Origin: Lachnospiraceae bacterium GAM79
GTDB taxonomy: Bacteria; Bacillota; Clostridia; Lachnospirales; Lachnospiraceae
Length of the DNA stretch: 64,000 nt
NCBI GenBank assembly: GCA_020735665.1
Contig: CP085928.1
Coordinates: 124,001-188,000, forward strand
Reading direction: 5' to 3'
A model generated the notes under the pieces. The model saw only the letters and a program-made list of their open reading frames with translations, was not told the origin of the DNA and did not search any database. Positions 44,582 through 53,443 of this stretch are shown here, in pieces (position 1 is the first letter of the stretch; the number at the start of each line of letters is the position of its first letter). The position numbers and the translations under genes are program-made.

Positions 44582-47313
44582 TGAGTTCAGTAGATAAAAT
44601 CAAATGGGCTATGAGCCTGCGTGATCCTCAGTATGAAGCGCTACAATACTTTGATGCAATCAGTTCCAAGATTGAGTATAGAACTAGTTCAAAAGCTGAA
44701 GCAGAGAAAATAGCATCAGAGAATTGCCAAGCTCCACATACAATATCTGTAGATAAGGAATTTGATTTTCCATCATTCTGCTTTGATATGACAACCGGTA
44801 TTGGTAAGCCCCGTTTAATGGGTGCATGTATTTATTATTTATACAAAACAAAAGGGTACAAACATTTCTTTATTCTGGCACCAGGAAATACGATTTACGA
44901 CAAGATGCGTCGAGAGGCGGTCCCGGGACATCCAAAATACATGTTTAAGGGACTTGAAGCAGAGATGGGAAGACCCAAAGTTTATGATGGGGAAAATTAT
45001 TTATCATACCCGGTAAGATATATCCAAGAGGAAATGGTGGTAGAAAAAACATCTGATATTCAGATATTTATCTTTAATATTTCAAAGATTTTTACTAGGG
45101 GAGATATCGAATTTAAATTTCACAAGTTTAATGAAAATTTGGGTGGCTCTTTTGCGGATGTGTTACGTTCGTTTGATGACTTGGTTATTTGTATGGATGA
45201 AGCGCATCGTTACTATGCCCCAGCATCAAAGAAAGCGATTAATTATCTTAATCCAGTGTTGGGATTAGAATATACTGCTACACCTAAAAGTACAAATAAG
45301 AATATTATTTATCACTACGGATTAGAGGATGGAGCTGGGAAGTTTTTGAAGATTCCGGTTGTTATGGGAAGAACAAATACAGCAGGATATTCAGTTGATG
45401 ATATAGAGGAAATGAAGTTGAAAGATGGAATCAAGCTTCATGAGAGAAGAAAGTCCATCGTATATAAATATTGTATAGATAATCAATTAGAACAAGTAAA
45501 GCCAATTGTTTTGATAGCTTGTAAAGATACAACACATGCTAGAAAAATAAAAGAAAAAATAGATTCCGATGCTTTTTTTGGAGGTCGTTATGTTGGTAAG
45601 GTTATTGAAATTGACTCCAGCACAAGTGGTGCAGAGACAGAAGAAAACATTCAGAAATTACTAACCATTGAGAAAAATACCAATCCAATTGAGATTGTGC
45701 TGCATGTATATAAGCTGAAAGAAGGTTGGGATGTAAATAATCTGTTTACGATTATCCCACTTAATGCTGCAAAGAGTGATATATTGGCACTTCAAACTAT
45801 TGGTAGAGGATTGAGGCTTCCTTTTGGTGAGATAACGGGTATTGAGGAATTAGATACCTTGGATATTGTTGCTCACGATCATTATCGAGAGATTGTGGAT
45901 GATATCAAAAATAACCCTGTATTTAAGAAGAGAAATCTTGATGAGGAAGATATACCGAACACAAAAACAGTTATGGTAGAGCCAGCAGTTGAGAACCAGC
46001 AGATTTCATTATTTGATGAAGCGTTATGCGAAAGTAAAGTGAAATCATACCAAGATTTGAATAATGAAAATGTGGTGGAGAATCTGTTTGCTGAGTATCA
46101 GAAAGCATTTGTAAAGAAAGTAGCACCCAAGAAGTCCGAAAGTGATAGTGGACAGATGTCTATTTTTGATTATTTTGCTAACGATAATGAAAAAGAAACA
46201 AATGATGGCACAGCATCAGAGCACAAAATGACACAGACGGGCATGGGCACTGATGCAGTTGATACATCATTTACTGTACATCAGGGGGATGCTTCATTAC
46301 AGATTGATTTACAGAAGTCATCTGGCAGTAAGAATGTATTGCCATATGCAAAACAAGAGTTTATCAAGAAAGTTGAAGAGTTAAAGAAAGTTGCTATCTC
46401 TGTTCCAAAGATTGGAATTAGCTATAGTTCAACAATTACATTTAAGTCTTTTACTGTTAAACGAAATATTATGGATTTTGATGTTGCGGCATCGAGAATC
46501 GAGAGATATGACGCTGTAAATGGTAAGTTGCTGCAAGTGCTGGATGCAGATGCACTTATTGTAGAAAATCCTGAGAATATGCTTGCAGTTTCTTTATTGG
46601 AGAGTATTCCGGAGTTTAGTTCTGATGATGCAGAATTTATTCTTGAGGTGGTTGATCAGTATCTCGCATTAATCGAAGGTACGGATGAAGAAAAAAAGAA
46701 GATTGTCCGTAGATATGCAACTGTTATAGTAGAGGACTTAAGAAAACAGATATATGCGTCAAAGGAAGAAAGCACTGAGTTTGTATTTAACGTTCAGAAA
46801 GACCTTATTGTATTCAAATCATTTGCGAAGAATATGAAGGAAAATGGACGACTGAATTTTAAGAAGGAAGTGCCAGATAAGAAAAATATTAAGCAATATT
46901 TGTTTGAAGGCTATAAAAAATCATATTATGCAGAGAATGCATTTGATAGTGATGATGAGAGAAGGTTGTCCGTGGTATTAGAAGAGGATTCAGAAGTTAT
47001 TAGATTTATAAAGCCGCCTTTGAATCAGTTAGGACTATTTTATAAGGCAGCAAAACAGTATAATCCTGATTTCTTAGTAGAGACGGCTGATAAGAAATAT
47101 ATGATTGAAGTGAAGGCTGCAAATCAAACAGATAATGAAGATGTACAGGAAAAAGCAAAGGCTGCAATTAAGTGGTGCGAATGTGCATCACAGGTGGATG
47201 CGGACGGAAAGACTTGGGAGTACCGCCTAGTGCCAGGGGATAAGATTATAGTAGGTAATACATTCAAATATGTAATTGGTATGGCAATTCCTGTTGTAGT
47301 AGACGGAGAATAA
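44581..47313 (+). CDS. Type III Res-like SF2 helicase/nuclease with altered Walker A
   Basis: The 910-residue protein has an SF2 core with motif II CMDEAHRYY (about residue 206), LEYTATPKS, and C-terminal helicase motifs LKEGWDVNNLF and LQTIGRGLRLPFG. The C-terminal part has a PD-(D/E)xK-type nuclease signature: NPDFLVETADKKYMIEVKAANQ (D..E-V-K). In the Walker A the expected GKT reads GKP (TTGIGKPRLMGA; Pro77, codon CCC at 44809-44811). The hydroxyl residue that ligates magnesium is missing, so ATPase function is doubtful unless this is an assembly error. It is otherwise full length, and is coupled to Mod upstream and DrmA-like downstream (14-base gap). Confidence 0.85.
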   Translation: MSSVDKIKWAMSLRDPQYEALQYFDAISSKIEYRTSSKAEAEKIASENCQAPHTISVDKEFDFPSFCFDMTTGIGKPRLMGACIYYLYKTKGYKHFFILAPGNTIYDKMRREAVPGHPKYMFKGLEAEMGRPKVYDGENYLSYPVRYIQEEMVVEKTSDIQIFIFNISKIFTRGDIEFKFHKFNENLGGSFADVLRSFDDLVICMDEAHRYYAPASKKAINYLNPVLGLEYTATPKSTNKNIIYHYGLEDGAGKFLKIPVVMGRTNTAGYSVDDIEEMKLKDGIKLHERRKSIVYKYCIDNQLEQVKPIVLIACKDTTHARKIKEKIDSDAFFGGRYVGKVIEIDSSTSGAETEENIQKLLTIEKNTNPIEIVLHVYKLKEGWDVNNLFTIIPLNAAKSDILALQTIGRGLRLPFGEITGIEELDTLDIVAHDHYREIVDDIKNNPVFKKRNLDEEDIPNTKTVMVEPAVENQQISLFDEALCESKVKSYQDLNNENVVENLFAEYQKAFVKKVAPKKSESDSGQMSIFDYFANDNEKETNDGTASEHKMTQTGMGTDAVDTSFTVHQGDASLQIDLQKSSGSKNVLPYAKQEFIKKVEELKKVAISVPKIGISYSSTITFKSFTVKRNIMDFDVAASRIERYDAVNGKLLQVLDADALIVENPENMLAVSLLESIPEFSSDDAEFILEVVDQYLALIEGTDEEKKKIVRRYATVIVEDLRKQIYASKEESTEFVFNVQKDLIVFKSFAKNMKENGRLNFKKEVPDKKNIKQYLFEGYKKSYYAENAFDSDDERRLSVVLEEDSEVIRFIKPPLNQLGLFYKAAKQYNPDFLVETADKKYMIEVKAANQTDNEDVQEKAKAAIKWCECASQVDADGKTWEYRLVPGDKIIVGNTFKYVIGMAIPVVVDGE

Positions 47314-47326
47314 ACGGAGGTTGTAG

Positions 47327-50300
47327 ATGGCTGATATAAAGGATTTTAAACATGCTATTGTTCGACAGAAGATTTTAGATGCAGTACGAAAAGACTTAAT
47401 AGGACCAACATCAGATTGTGAACAATTGAATGAAGTACCAACGAGTAGTTATATTACGGGATTATTATATCCGGCTGATACAGATGTAACGGAAGATGAA
47501 AATTACAATGATGTAGAGTTTACAGAAAAGAATTTCGATGCTGATGGAGAAACTTTGGAGGCAGGAATTTTTGAAGAAGAGGAACCAGAGGATAGAGTAA
47601 AAGGTGGTTTTCAGAAGCCGTCTTCTATAGGTGTGTCTTTCTATGTCTCTGATGATGTTCAAAAGGTTAATGCTTATATTAATTGGGGAAAGTATTATGC
47701 AGAACAGGTGCAAGGTGAAGTAATAGATGAAACCTTAGAAGAAGATGCAGAGAATAAGAAAAAGAAGAAACATACCATATATATTCGTGAGCAGATGAAT
47801 GATGTTGTGGAAATCGATTTTAATCTGATGGGGCGTTCGAAGCAGATTCCACTTGAGTCTAATGGAAACATCTATATTTATGTTATGAAGATGCAGTTAG
47901 ACAATGGATACAAGATGGTATCGGTTTATTTGCATAATAATGATAAGTTAGATGGCGATGAAAAAGAATATGCAAAGGTAATGTTCCAAGTGGAGATGCT
48001 CATAGCAGATGATTTGATGAGTCCTATTTTTGTACCAGAATATCTCTGTAGAAAAGTTGAATTAGAGGATGAATATTATTATAAAGGCAGACCAGTTTAT
48101 GCAAGAGGAAGAGGTTGTGCTGCTACTTGGGAAAAGAAAGCAGAAGAGATAAATGCAACTGCTATAAAATCATCATTTATTCCAGATTATGAAATTCCAA
48201 GTGTAAGTGCACAGATAGATGATATGCCGGAGCATGCCTTTTCGATGCTTCAGATGGGCTCACCAAGGAAAAAGTCAGAAGTTATTCAGAATCTTCGTAC
48301 ATTGACAGAAATGTATGGAAGTTGGATTACAGATGCATTGACAAACGACGAAGCTATGCATGATGATAAATTTAAGGCAACAGGTCAGACTATTATTGAT
48401 AAATGCAATGATGCAAATCGTAGGATGAATGCTGGAATTGATTTGATTGAAAACAATGATAAGGTATATCAAGCGTTTGTATTTATGAATCAAGCAATGT
48501 ATTTACAGAGAAGTATTACAGCTTTTTCAAAAGATTATGGTAATGGCATTCCTTGCAGCTTAAGAGATTATATGACTGATATGCCAGAAAAAGGAAGAAA
48601 GAAAGATCACAGTGAGTGGAGACCATTCCAGATTGCATTTGTTCTTTTGAATTTGTATGGGATTATGGATGGTGAGTCTCCGGAACGAAATATTGTTGAT
48701 TTATTATACTTCCCTACTGGTGGTGGTAAGACAGAGGCATATTTAGGGCTGATTGCTTTTACTATAGCATATAGGAGACTGACAGCTTCAGATGAAACCG
48801 ATTATGAGAAAGATGGTGGAGTAACAGTATTTTTAAGGTACACGCTTCGTTTACTTACAACTCAGCAGAGAGACAGACTGATGCGTCTTATTGTTGCAAT
48901 GGAACAATTGCGTGAGAAGAATGAAAAATTATATGGTAAGGAAAGAATTTCAATTGGATTCTGGGTTGGAGGTAATGTTACCCCAAATAAATTTAGCGAA
49001 TACAGCGATTCTGATCAATTTAAGAAGAAAGAATTTATAAGGAAGCTTACAAAGCAGATTATTAAATGCCCTTATTGTGGTAAGGAAATCACACGGGATG
49101 AATATGACATCAATGAAAAGGGAAAGTATGTCAAAATTCACTGTGCAGATAAGAATTGTATGTTTTCGTTAAAAACAGGAAGAACCATACCGGTTTATCT
49201 TGTTGATGAGGAAATTTATGCAAAGTGTCCTACTGTGATTATTTCGACTGTAGATAAATTTGCGAGACTTCCATGGTCTGAACGAGTTGGTTTGCTATTT
49301 GGCAGAACAGATAGATATTGTAGTAGATGTGGACATATTGCTATTGGAGAAAAGCATGCAGGAAGACATAATGCAGATGTCGCAGCGGGATTGGAAAGGG
49401 CTGAAACGGTTGCATGTAAACAATTCTATCCTCCTGAGCTAATTATACAGGACGAGCTTCATTTAATTACTGGTCCTCTTGGAACGATTTATGGTGGATA
49501 TGAAACTGTTGTAGAAGAGATGTGCTGTATTGAGAAGAATGGAAAGAAGATTCGACCTAAGTATATTGTTTCAACAGCAACTATTAGAAATGCTGGGGAA
49601 CAGATTAAGTTTCTTTATGGGAGAAATGAATTTGCACAATTTCCGCCAAGTGGCTTTGATACAAGAGATTCATTTTTTATTAAGGAAGTACCGCTTCCAA
49701 CTGAAAATTTAGTTGATGCTTCAGAAGAAAAAATCAGTAGAATGATTAGTGATGGAAAAAAGCCATTTCGTCAATATGCTGGTATATGTGCGAGCGGACA
49801 ATCTGTAAAAACAACGCTTATTCGTTTGTATTCGATTATTTTGCAAACAGCACTAGATATAGCAAAGAATCCGGAATATGAGGATTATATTGATCCATAT
49901 TACACATTGATTGGCTACTTTAATAGTATTCGAGAATTGGGTGGTGCAGTGCGCCTTCTTGACGACGATATAGCAAGCCGTATTCGTGTTGTAAAGAATA
50001 AATATAATAGCTCAGAACAGAGATATCTCAGTTTTGAGGGAAAGAAGGAAATTACATCTCGCATACCTTCATGGGAGATTGCGCAGGTTCTTGAAAAGTT
50101 AGCAATTTCTTATGATAAAAACAAGGAGAAGCAAGGCTGTTATGATGTTGTCATTGCAACTAATATGATAGCGGTAGGTATGGATGTTGACCGTTTAGGA
50201 CTTATGTCAGTTGTAGGTCAGCCAAAGCAGAACTCTGAATATATTCAGGCAACAAGCCGTGTGGGTCGACAGCATCCTGGAATTATTTTTACTGTTTATA

Positions 50301-50794
50301 ATCCTTACAGACCAAGGGATTTGTCTAATTATGAGAATTTTGTTGGTTTCCACTCACAGATGTATAGATATGTAGAAGGAACTACAGCAACGCCATTTGC
50401 GGCTAGAGCTAGAGACAGAGTATTACATGCATTGGTAGTTTCTTTACTAAGATTACAGGTAGAGACGATGGCTGATAATGGTGGAGCATCAAACATTAAT
50501 GATATTTCTGATGAACAAATCAAAGATATAAAAGACAAAATTCTTGAGCGAGTTAAGATAACTGCACCATCGTCTTATGTAGATACAGAGAAAGAAATGG
50601 ATGAGTTTATCAATACTTGGAAGAACATTGCAAAAGACGAAAAGCTATATTATTTTGTTCCAGCAGTAGCTGATGATAAGAAGAGGCTACTTACATACTA
50701 TGGCGAATATTATGGAGACAAAGAAAAACCAACACTAAGTTCTATGCGTGATGTTGAGCAATCATCAACAGTTTTTTATTGGGAGGGTGTCTGA
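47327..50794 (+). CDS. drmA: DrmA-like helicase of a DISARM-type system
   Basis: The 1155-residue protein has helicase motif I YFPTGGGKTEAYLG (about residue 465), motif II IQDELHLITGPLGT (about 708) and STATIRNAGEQ. The C-terminal block MIAVGMDVDRLGLMSVVGQPKQNSEYIQATSRVGRQHPG (read in pieces) is characteristic of the DrmA/DUF1998-associated helicases. Two cysteine clusters (CPYCGKEITRD..CADKNCMF and YCSRCGHIA) sit between motifs. It overlaps the DrmB gene by one base (TGATG). In DISARM, DrmA and DrmB form the DNA-sensing core. The gene order A-B-C here is exactly that of the DISARM core. Confidence 0.9.
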   Translation: MADIKDFKHAIVRQKILDAVRKDLIGPTSDCEQLNEVPTSSYITGLLYPADTDVTEDENYNDVEFTEKNFDADGETLEAGIFEEEEPEDRVKGGFQKPSSIGVSFYVSDDVQKVNAYINWGKYYAEQVQGEVIDETLEEDAENKKKKKHTIYIREQMNDVVEIDFNLMGRSKQIPLESNGNIYIYVMKMQLDNGYKMVSVYLHNNDKLDGDEKEYAKVMFQVEMLIADDLMSPIFVPEYLCRKVELEDEYYYKGRPVYARGRGCAATWEKKAEEINATAIKSSFIPDYEIPSVSAQIDDMPEHAFSMLQMGSPRKKSEVIQNLRTLTEMYGSWITDALTNDEAMHDDKFKATGQTIIDKCNDANRRMNAGIDLIENNDKVYQAFVFMNQAMYLQRSITAFSKDYGNGIPCSLRDYMTDMPEKGRKKDHSEWRPFQIAFVLLNLYGIMDGESPERNIVDLLYFPTGGGKTEAYLGLIAFTIAYRRLTASDETDYEKDGGVTVFLRYTLRLLTTQQRDRLMRLIVAMEQLREKNEKLYGKERISIGFWVGGNVTPNKFSEYSDSDQFKKKEFIRKLTKQIIKCPYCGKEITRDEYDINEKGKYVKIHCADKNCMFSLKTGRTIPVYLVDEEIYAKCPTVIISTVDKFARLPWSERVGLLFGRTDRYCSRCGHIAIGEKHAGRHNADVAAGLERAETVACKQFYPPELIIQDELHLITGPLGTIYGGYETVVEEMCCIEKNGKKIRPKYIVSTATIRNAGEQIKFLYGRNEFAQFPPSGFDTRDSFFIKEVPLPTENLVDASEEKISRMISDGKKPFRQYAGICASGQSVKTTLIRLYSIILQTALDIAKNPEYEDYIDPYYTLIGYFNSIRELGGAVRLLDDDIASRIRVVKNKYNSSEQRYLSFEGKKEITSRIPSWEIAQVLEKLAISYDKNKEKQGCYDVVIATNMIAVGMDVDRLGLMSVVGQPKQNSEYIQATSRVGRQHPGIIFTVYNPYRPRDLSNYENFVGFHSQMYRYVEGTTATPFAARARDRVLHALVVSLLRLQVETMADNGGASNINDISDEQIKDIKDKILERVKITAPSSYVDTEKEMDEFINTWKNIAKDEKLYYFVPAVADDKKRLLTYYGEYYGDKEKPTLSSMRDVEQSSTVFYWEGV

Positions 50795-52557
50795 TGAATT
50801 TTTATAAAAAATTGGGCGAGATTCGTCCGAATCAGTTAATAACTACATATGGACCAGGCTCGATAATGGATGCTGTAAATGATTCATTGACAGTTTTAGA
50901 TATAGAGTACTGGGATACTAACAATATTGGTAAAGAAATTAGAGATGCAAGATTGGCTAGTTATATGAATGTTCGACGATTCTTTATGCCAAAGACAGGT
51001 GGAAAAGAGGATATTCCAGTTGTGTCATTTCCATACTATCATGTGTGTTCAAAGGGAACATGTAAATTCTTATTTGATATGAGAGATTACTTTGATATGG
51101 ACCAGTACAAAAAGAATCAAGGTGAAGTGAAATGCCCTAAGTGTGGATTTCCAGCATACCCTTCGAGATTTATAACGGTATGCGAAGATGGGCATATGGA
51201 CGATTTCCCTTGGAGATGGTGGGTACATCATGGAGAAACAAGTTGTAAAGAAGATATGTACCTAAAATCAATGGGTAATACTTCATCACTTGCAGAACTC
51301 CGTGTTGAGTGTAATTGCGGTGCAAGGAGAGTTATGTCTGGAGCAATGCAGAAGGAAAAATTTGCTGGTCTATGCTGTTCAGGAAACCATCCGCATAGAC
51401 CAGGAGCAGAGGCGAAAATTTGTAAGAAGAGTGTAATACCTAGCCAGCGTGGTGCATCTAATGTGTATTTTACAGTCACAAGAAATGCAATATCAATTCC
51501 ACCTTGGACAAATCCTATTAATGATATCATGGGTGCACAAAGAGCAACTATTGAAACATTGGTAGAGGCTATGGGAGAAGAGGCAGGTCTTTCATTTGCT
51601 TATCAGAAGTATTTTGGAGATAAATATTCTTATGAAGACTTTATAGCTGCCTATGATAGATTAAGCCAAAATATCAAAGAGTTTACTGAACTTAAAGAAA
51701 TGGAGTATGCAGCTATTACGCATCATGAGGATGTCGAGTATCAACATGATGTTAAGTATTTCAAAGCAGAAGAAGTTACTTTGAGTGAAAGTTTAAAAGA
51801 GTATATTTCTAGGATTATTAAAATACATAGATTACGTGAAGTACGAGTTTTGACAGGTTTTACAAGATTGGAAGCACCAGAACCAGAAGTGGATGAGCAG
51901 TCACATATCGTAAAATTGAAGTGCTCTTCGGGAGAAAAATGGCTTCCGGCAGTCGAAATCAATGGTGAAGGTGTATTCATTGAATTAAATAAGGAAAAAA
52001 TAAACCAGTGGATGCAGATAGAGACTGTGAAATCTCGTTCTGATAAATATGAGGAATGTTATGCAGCATATTGTCAGAAAAAAGGATGGGAGAATTTTAA
52101 ACCAAGAAATGCAGAGTATGTGTTGTTACATACACTTTCACATATGTTGATTAAGGAAATGTCTATGCAGTCAGGATATTCATCATCTGCATTACATGAA
52201 CGCATTTATAGTAGTGAAAATATGTGTGGAATTTTAATTTACACAGGTGCGGCGGATAAGGAAGGTTCACTAGGTGGACTTGTTGAACTTGGCGGAATGA
52301 ATAAGTTTTTGCCGCTTTTAAAAGGGGCACTGGAGAATGGTTTAACATGTACAACAGACCCAGAATGCTTTATGAAGAATCCGACGAGTGAGAGATTAAA
52401 TGGGGCTGCCTGTCATTCTTGTACTATGATATCAGAAACTGCATGTGAAAATGGTAACCGCCTACTTGATAGAGCATTAGTAGTACCGGTACCGGAGCAT
52501 GAGAAAATGGGATATTTCAGAGAATTGGTGAGAGATTTATGTGGAATACAAGTGTAA
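50794..52557 (+). CDS. drmB: DrmB-like DUF1998 protein
   Basis: The 587-residue protein has the opening IRPNQLITTYGPGSIMDAVNDSL, a zinc-binding block (VKCPKCGFPAYPSRFITVCEDGHMDDFPWRWWVHHG, in pieces) and a second cluster (ECNCGARR; CCSGNHPH). The DUF1998 C-terminus contains YVLLHTLSHMLIKEMSMQSGYSSSALHERIY and GAACHSCTMISETACENGN. This is the DrmB type that pairs with DrmA. The start at 50794 is coupled to the drmA stop and preceded by GGGAGGG. The 50779 opening is not preferred. The 3' end overlaps drmC by 19 bases. Confidence 0.9.
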   Translation: MNFYKKLGEIRPNQLITTYGPGSIMDAVNDSLTVLDIEYWDTNNIGKEIRDARLASYMNVRRFFMPKTGGKEDIPVVSFPYYHVCSKGTCKFLFDMRDYFDMDQYKKNQGEVKCPKCGFPAYPSRFITVCEDGHMDDFPWRWWVHHGETSCKEDMYLKSMGNTSSLAELRVECNCGARRVMSGAMQKEKFAGLCCSGNHPHRPGAEAKICKKSVIPSQRGASNVYFTVTRNAISIPPWTNPINDIMGAQRATIETLVEAMGEEAGLSFAYQKYFGDKYSYEDFIAAYDRLSQNIKEFTELKEMEYAAITHHEDVEYQHDVKYFKAEEVTLSESLKEYISRIIKIHRLREVRVLTGFTRLEAPEPEVDEQSHIVKLKCSSGEKWLPAVEINGEGVFIELNKEKINQWMQIETVKSRSDKYEECYAAYCQKKGWENFKPRNAEYVLLHTLSHMLIKEMSMQSGYSSSALHERIYSSENMCGILIYTGAADKEGSLGGLVELGGMNKFLPLLKGALENGLTCTTDPECFMKNPTSERLNGAACHSCTMISETACENGNRLLDRALVVPVPEHEKMGYFRELVRDLCGIQV

Positions 52558-53231
52558 AAATTGAGTACATTGCAGGGCTGATAGTAGATGCACTTGAAAA
52601 TTATTCTGTTAATGGAGAGAGTGCACAGTTTTATCGTGTGATTAAAGAACTTAGAAAACATTTTACTAATTGTTCGGAAGGGGAGATAATAGATATAATT
52701 AGCCTTTGCATGAAAATGTATTCGTCAAAGAAAATTGAACACGCAGAGCTTGTCCTTACTGCACCAGATTCATTCCGTGTGATAGCATTAAGAACCAAAG
52801 ATACAATGCGTAATCTGATAGAGAATACAGAAAAGAGTCTTACTATAACTGGTTATTCAATCTCAGATTATTTTGCCGAAATGCTTGATGTTATTATTGA
52901 AAAAAGCCAGCAAGGAGTATATGTTCGTATATATGTGAATGATACAGAAAAGCAGAAGGAAGTGCTTGACAGACTGATGTCATATCGTTCGCGATTCTTA
53001 CAGATATATGAATATCAAAAGCAAGAAGATGACAAGATGGCAGCATTGCATGCGAAACTTATTGTATCAGATGTAAAGAAATCACTGGTGTCGTCAGCTA
53101 ATCTTTCATATCACGGAATGCAAGGAAATATTGAAATGGGATTCTTGATTGAATCCCATGACAAGGCAAAGCAGATAGAGGAGGTTATGAAGGAAATGGT
53201 AAGGATGAAGGTGTTTGGAAAACAAAAATAA
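52539..53231 (+). CDS. drmC: DrmC-like phospholipase-D-fold nuclease
   Basis: The 230-residue protein has a single PLD HKD motif, AALHAKLIVSDVKKSLVSSANLSYHGMQGNIEMGF (HxK near residue 172, then SxN). The paired half-site is weak (TITGYSISDYFAEMLDVI), so a dimer would form one active site. It is the third core gene of DISARM; in the described systems drmC is the least essential component. It starts inside drmB. Its stop ends the operon before a 212-base gap with a new promoter region. Confidence 0.88.
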   Translation: MWNTSVKIEYIAGLIVDALENYSVNGESAQFYRVIKELRKHFTNCSEGEIIDIISLCMKMYSSKKIEHAELVLTAPDSFRVIALRTKDTMRNLIENTEKSLTITGYSISDYFAEMLDVIIEKSQQGVYVRIYVNDTEKQKEVLDRLMSYRSRFLQIYEYQKQEDDKMAALHAKLIVSDVKKSLVSSANLSYHGMQGNIEMGFLIESHDKAKQIEEVMKEMVRMKVFGKQK

Positions 53232-53443
53232 TTACGAAAAAGATAAATATCCGTTCCTCATATATGGGATAAAATATTTTCGTAAGTATTTATGTGATTT
53301 GCAAATTGAAATTATGGAAACTATTGTCAGTGAGTTACCTTAAAATTTCTTATACTGTGTGGGCAAAAAGAATCGTATGATTTAATGATAGGGGAAGAAT
53401 TAATAGGTTGATTTACTGAATGTTGATGTGAGGAGGTCATAAA

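Noticed and set aside
47327-52557. BREX or Wadjet assignment of the helicase/DUF1998 block
   Set aside because: No PglX/PglZ, BrxC or Jet-type genes are present; the drmA-drmB-drmC order with PLD fits DISARM better.
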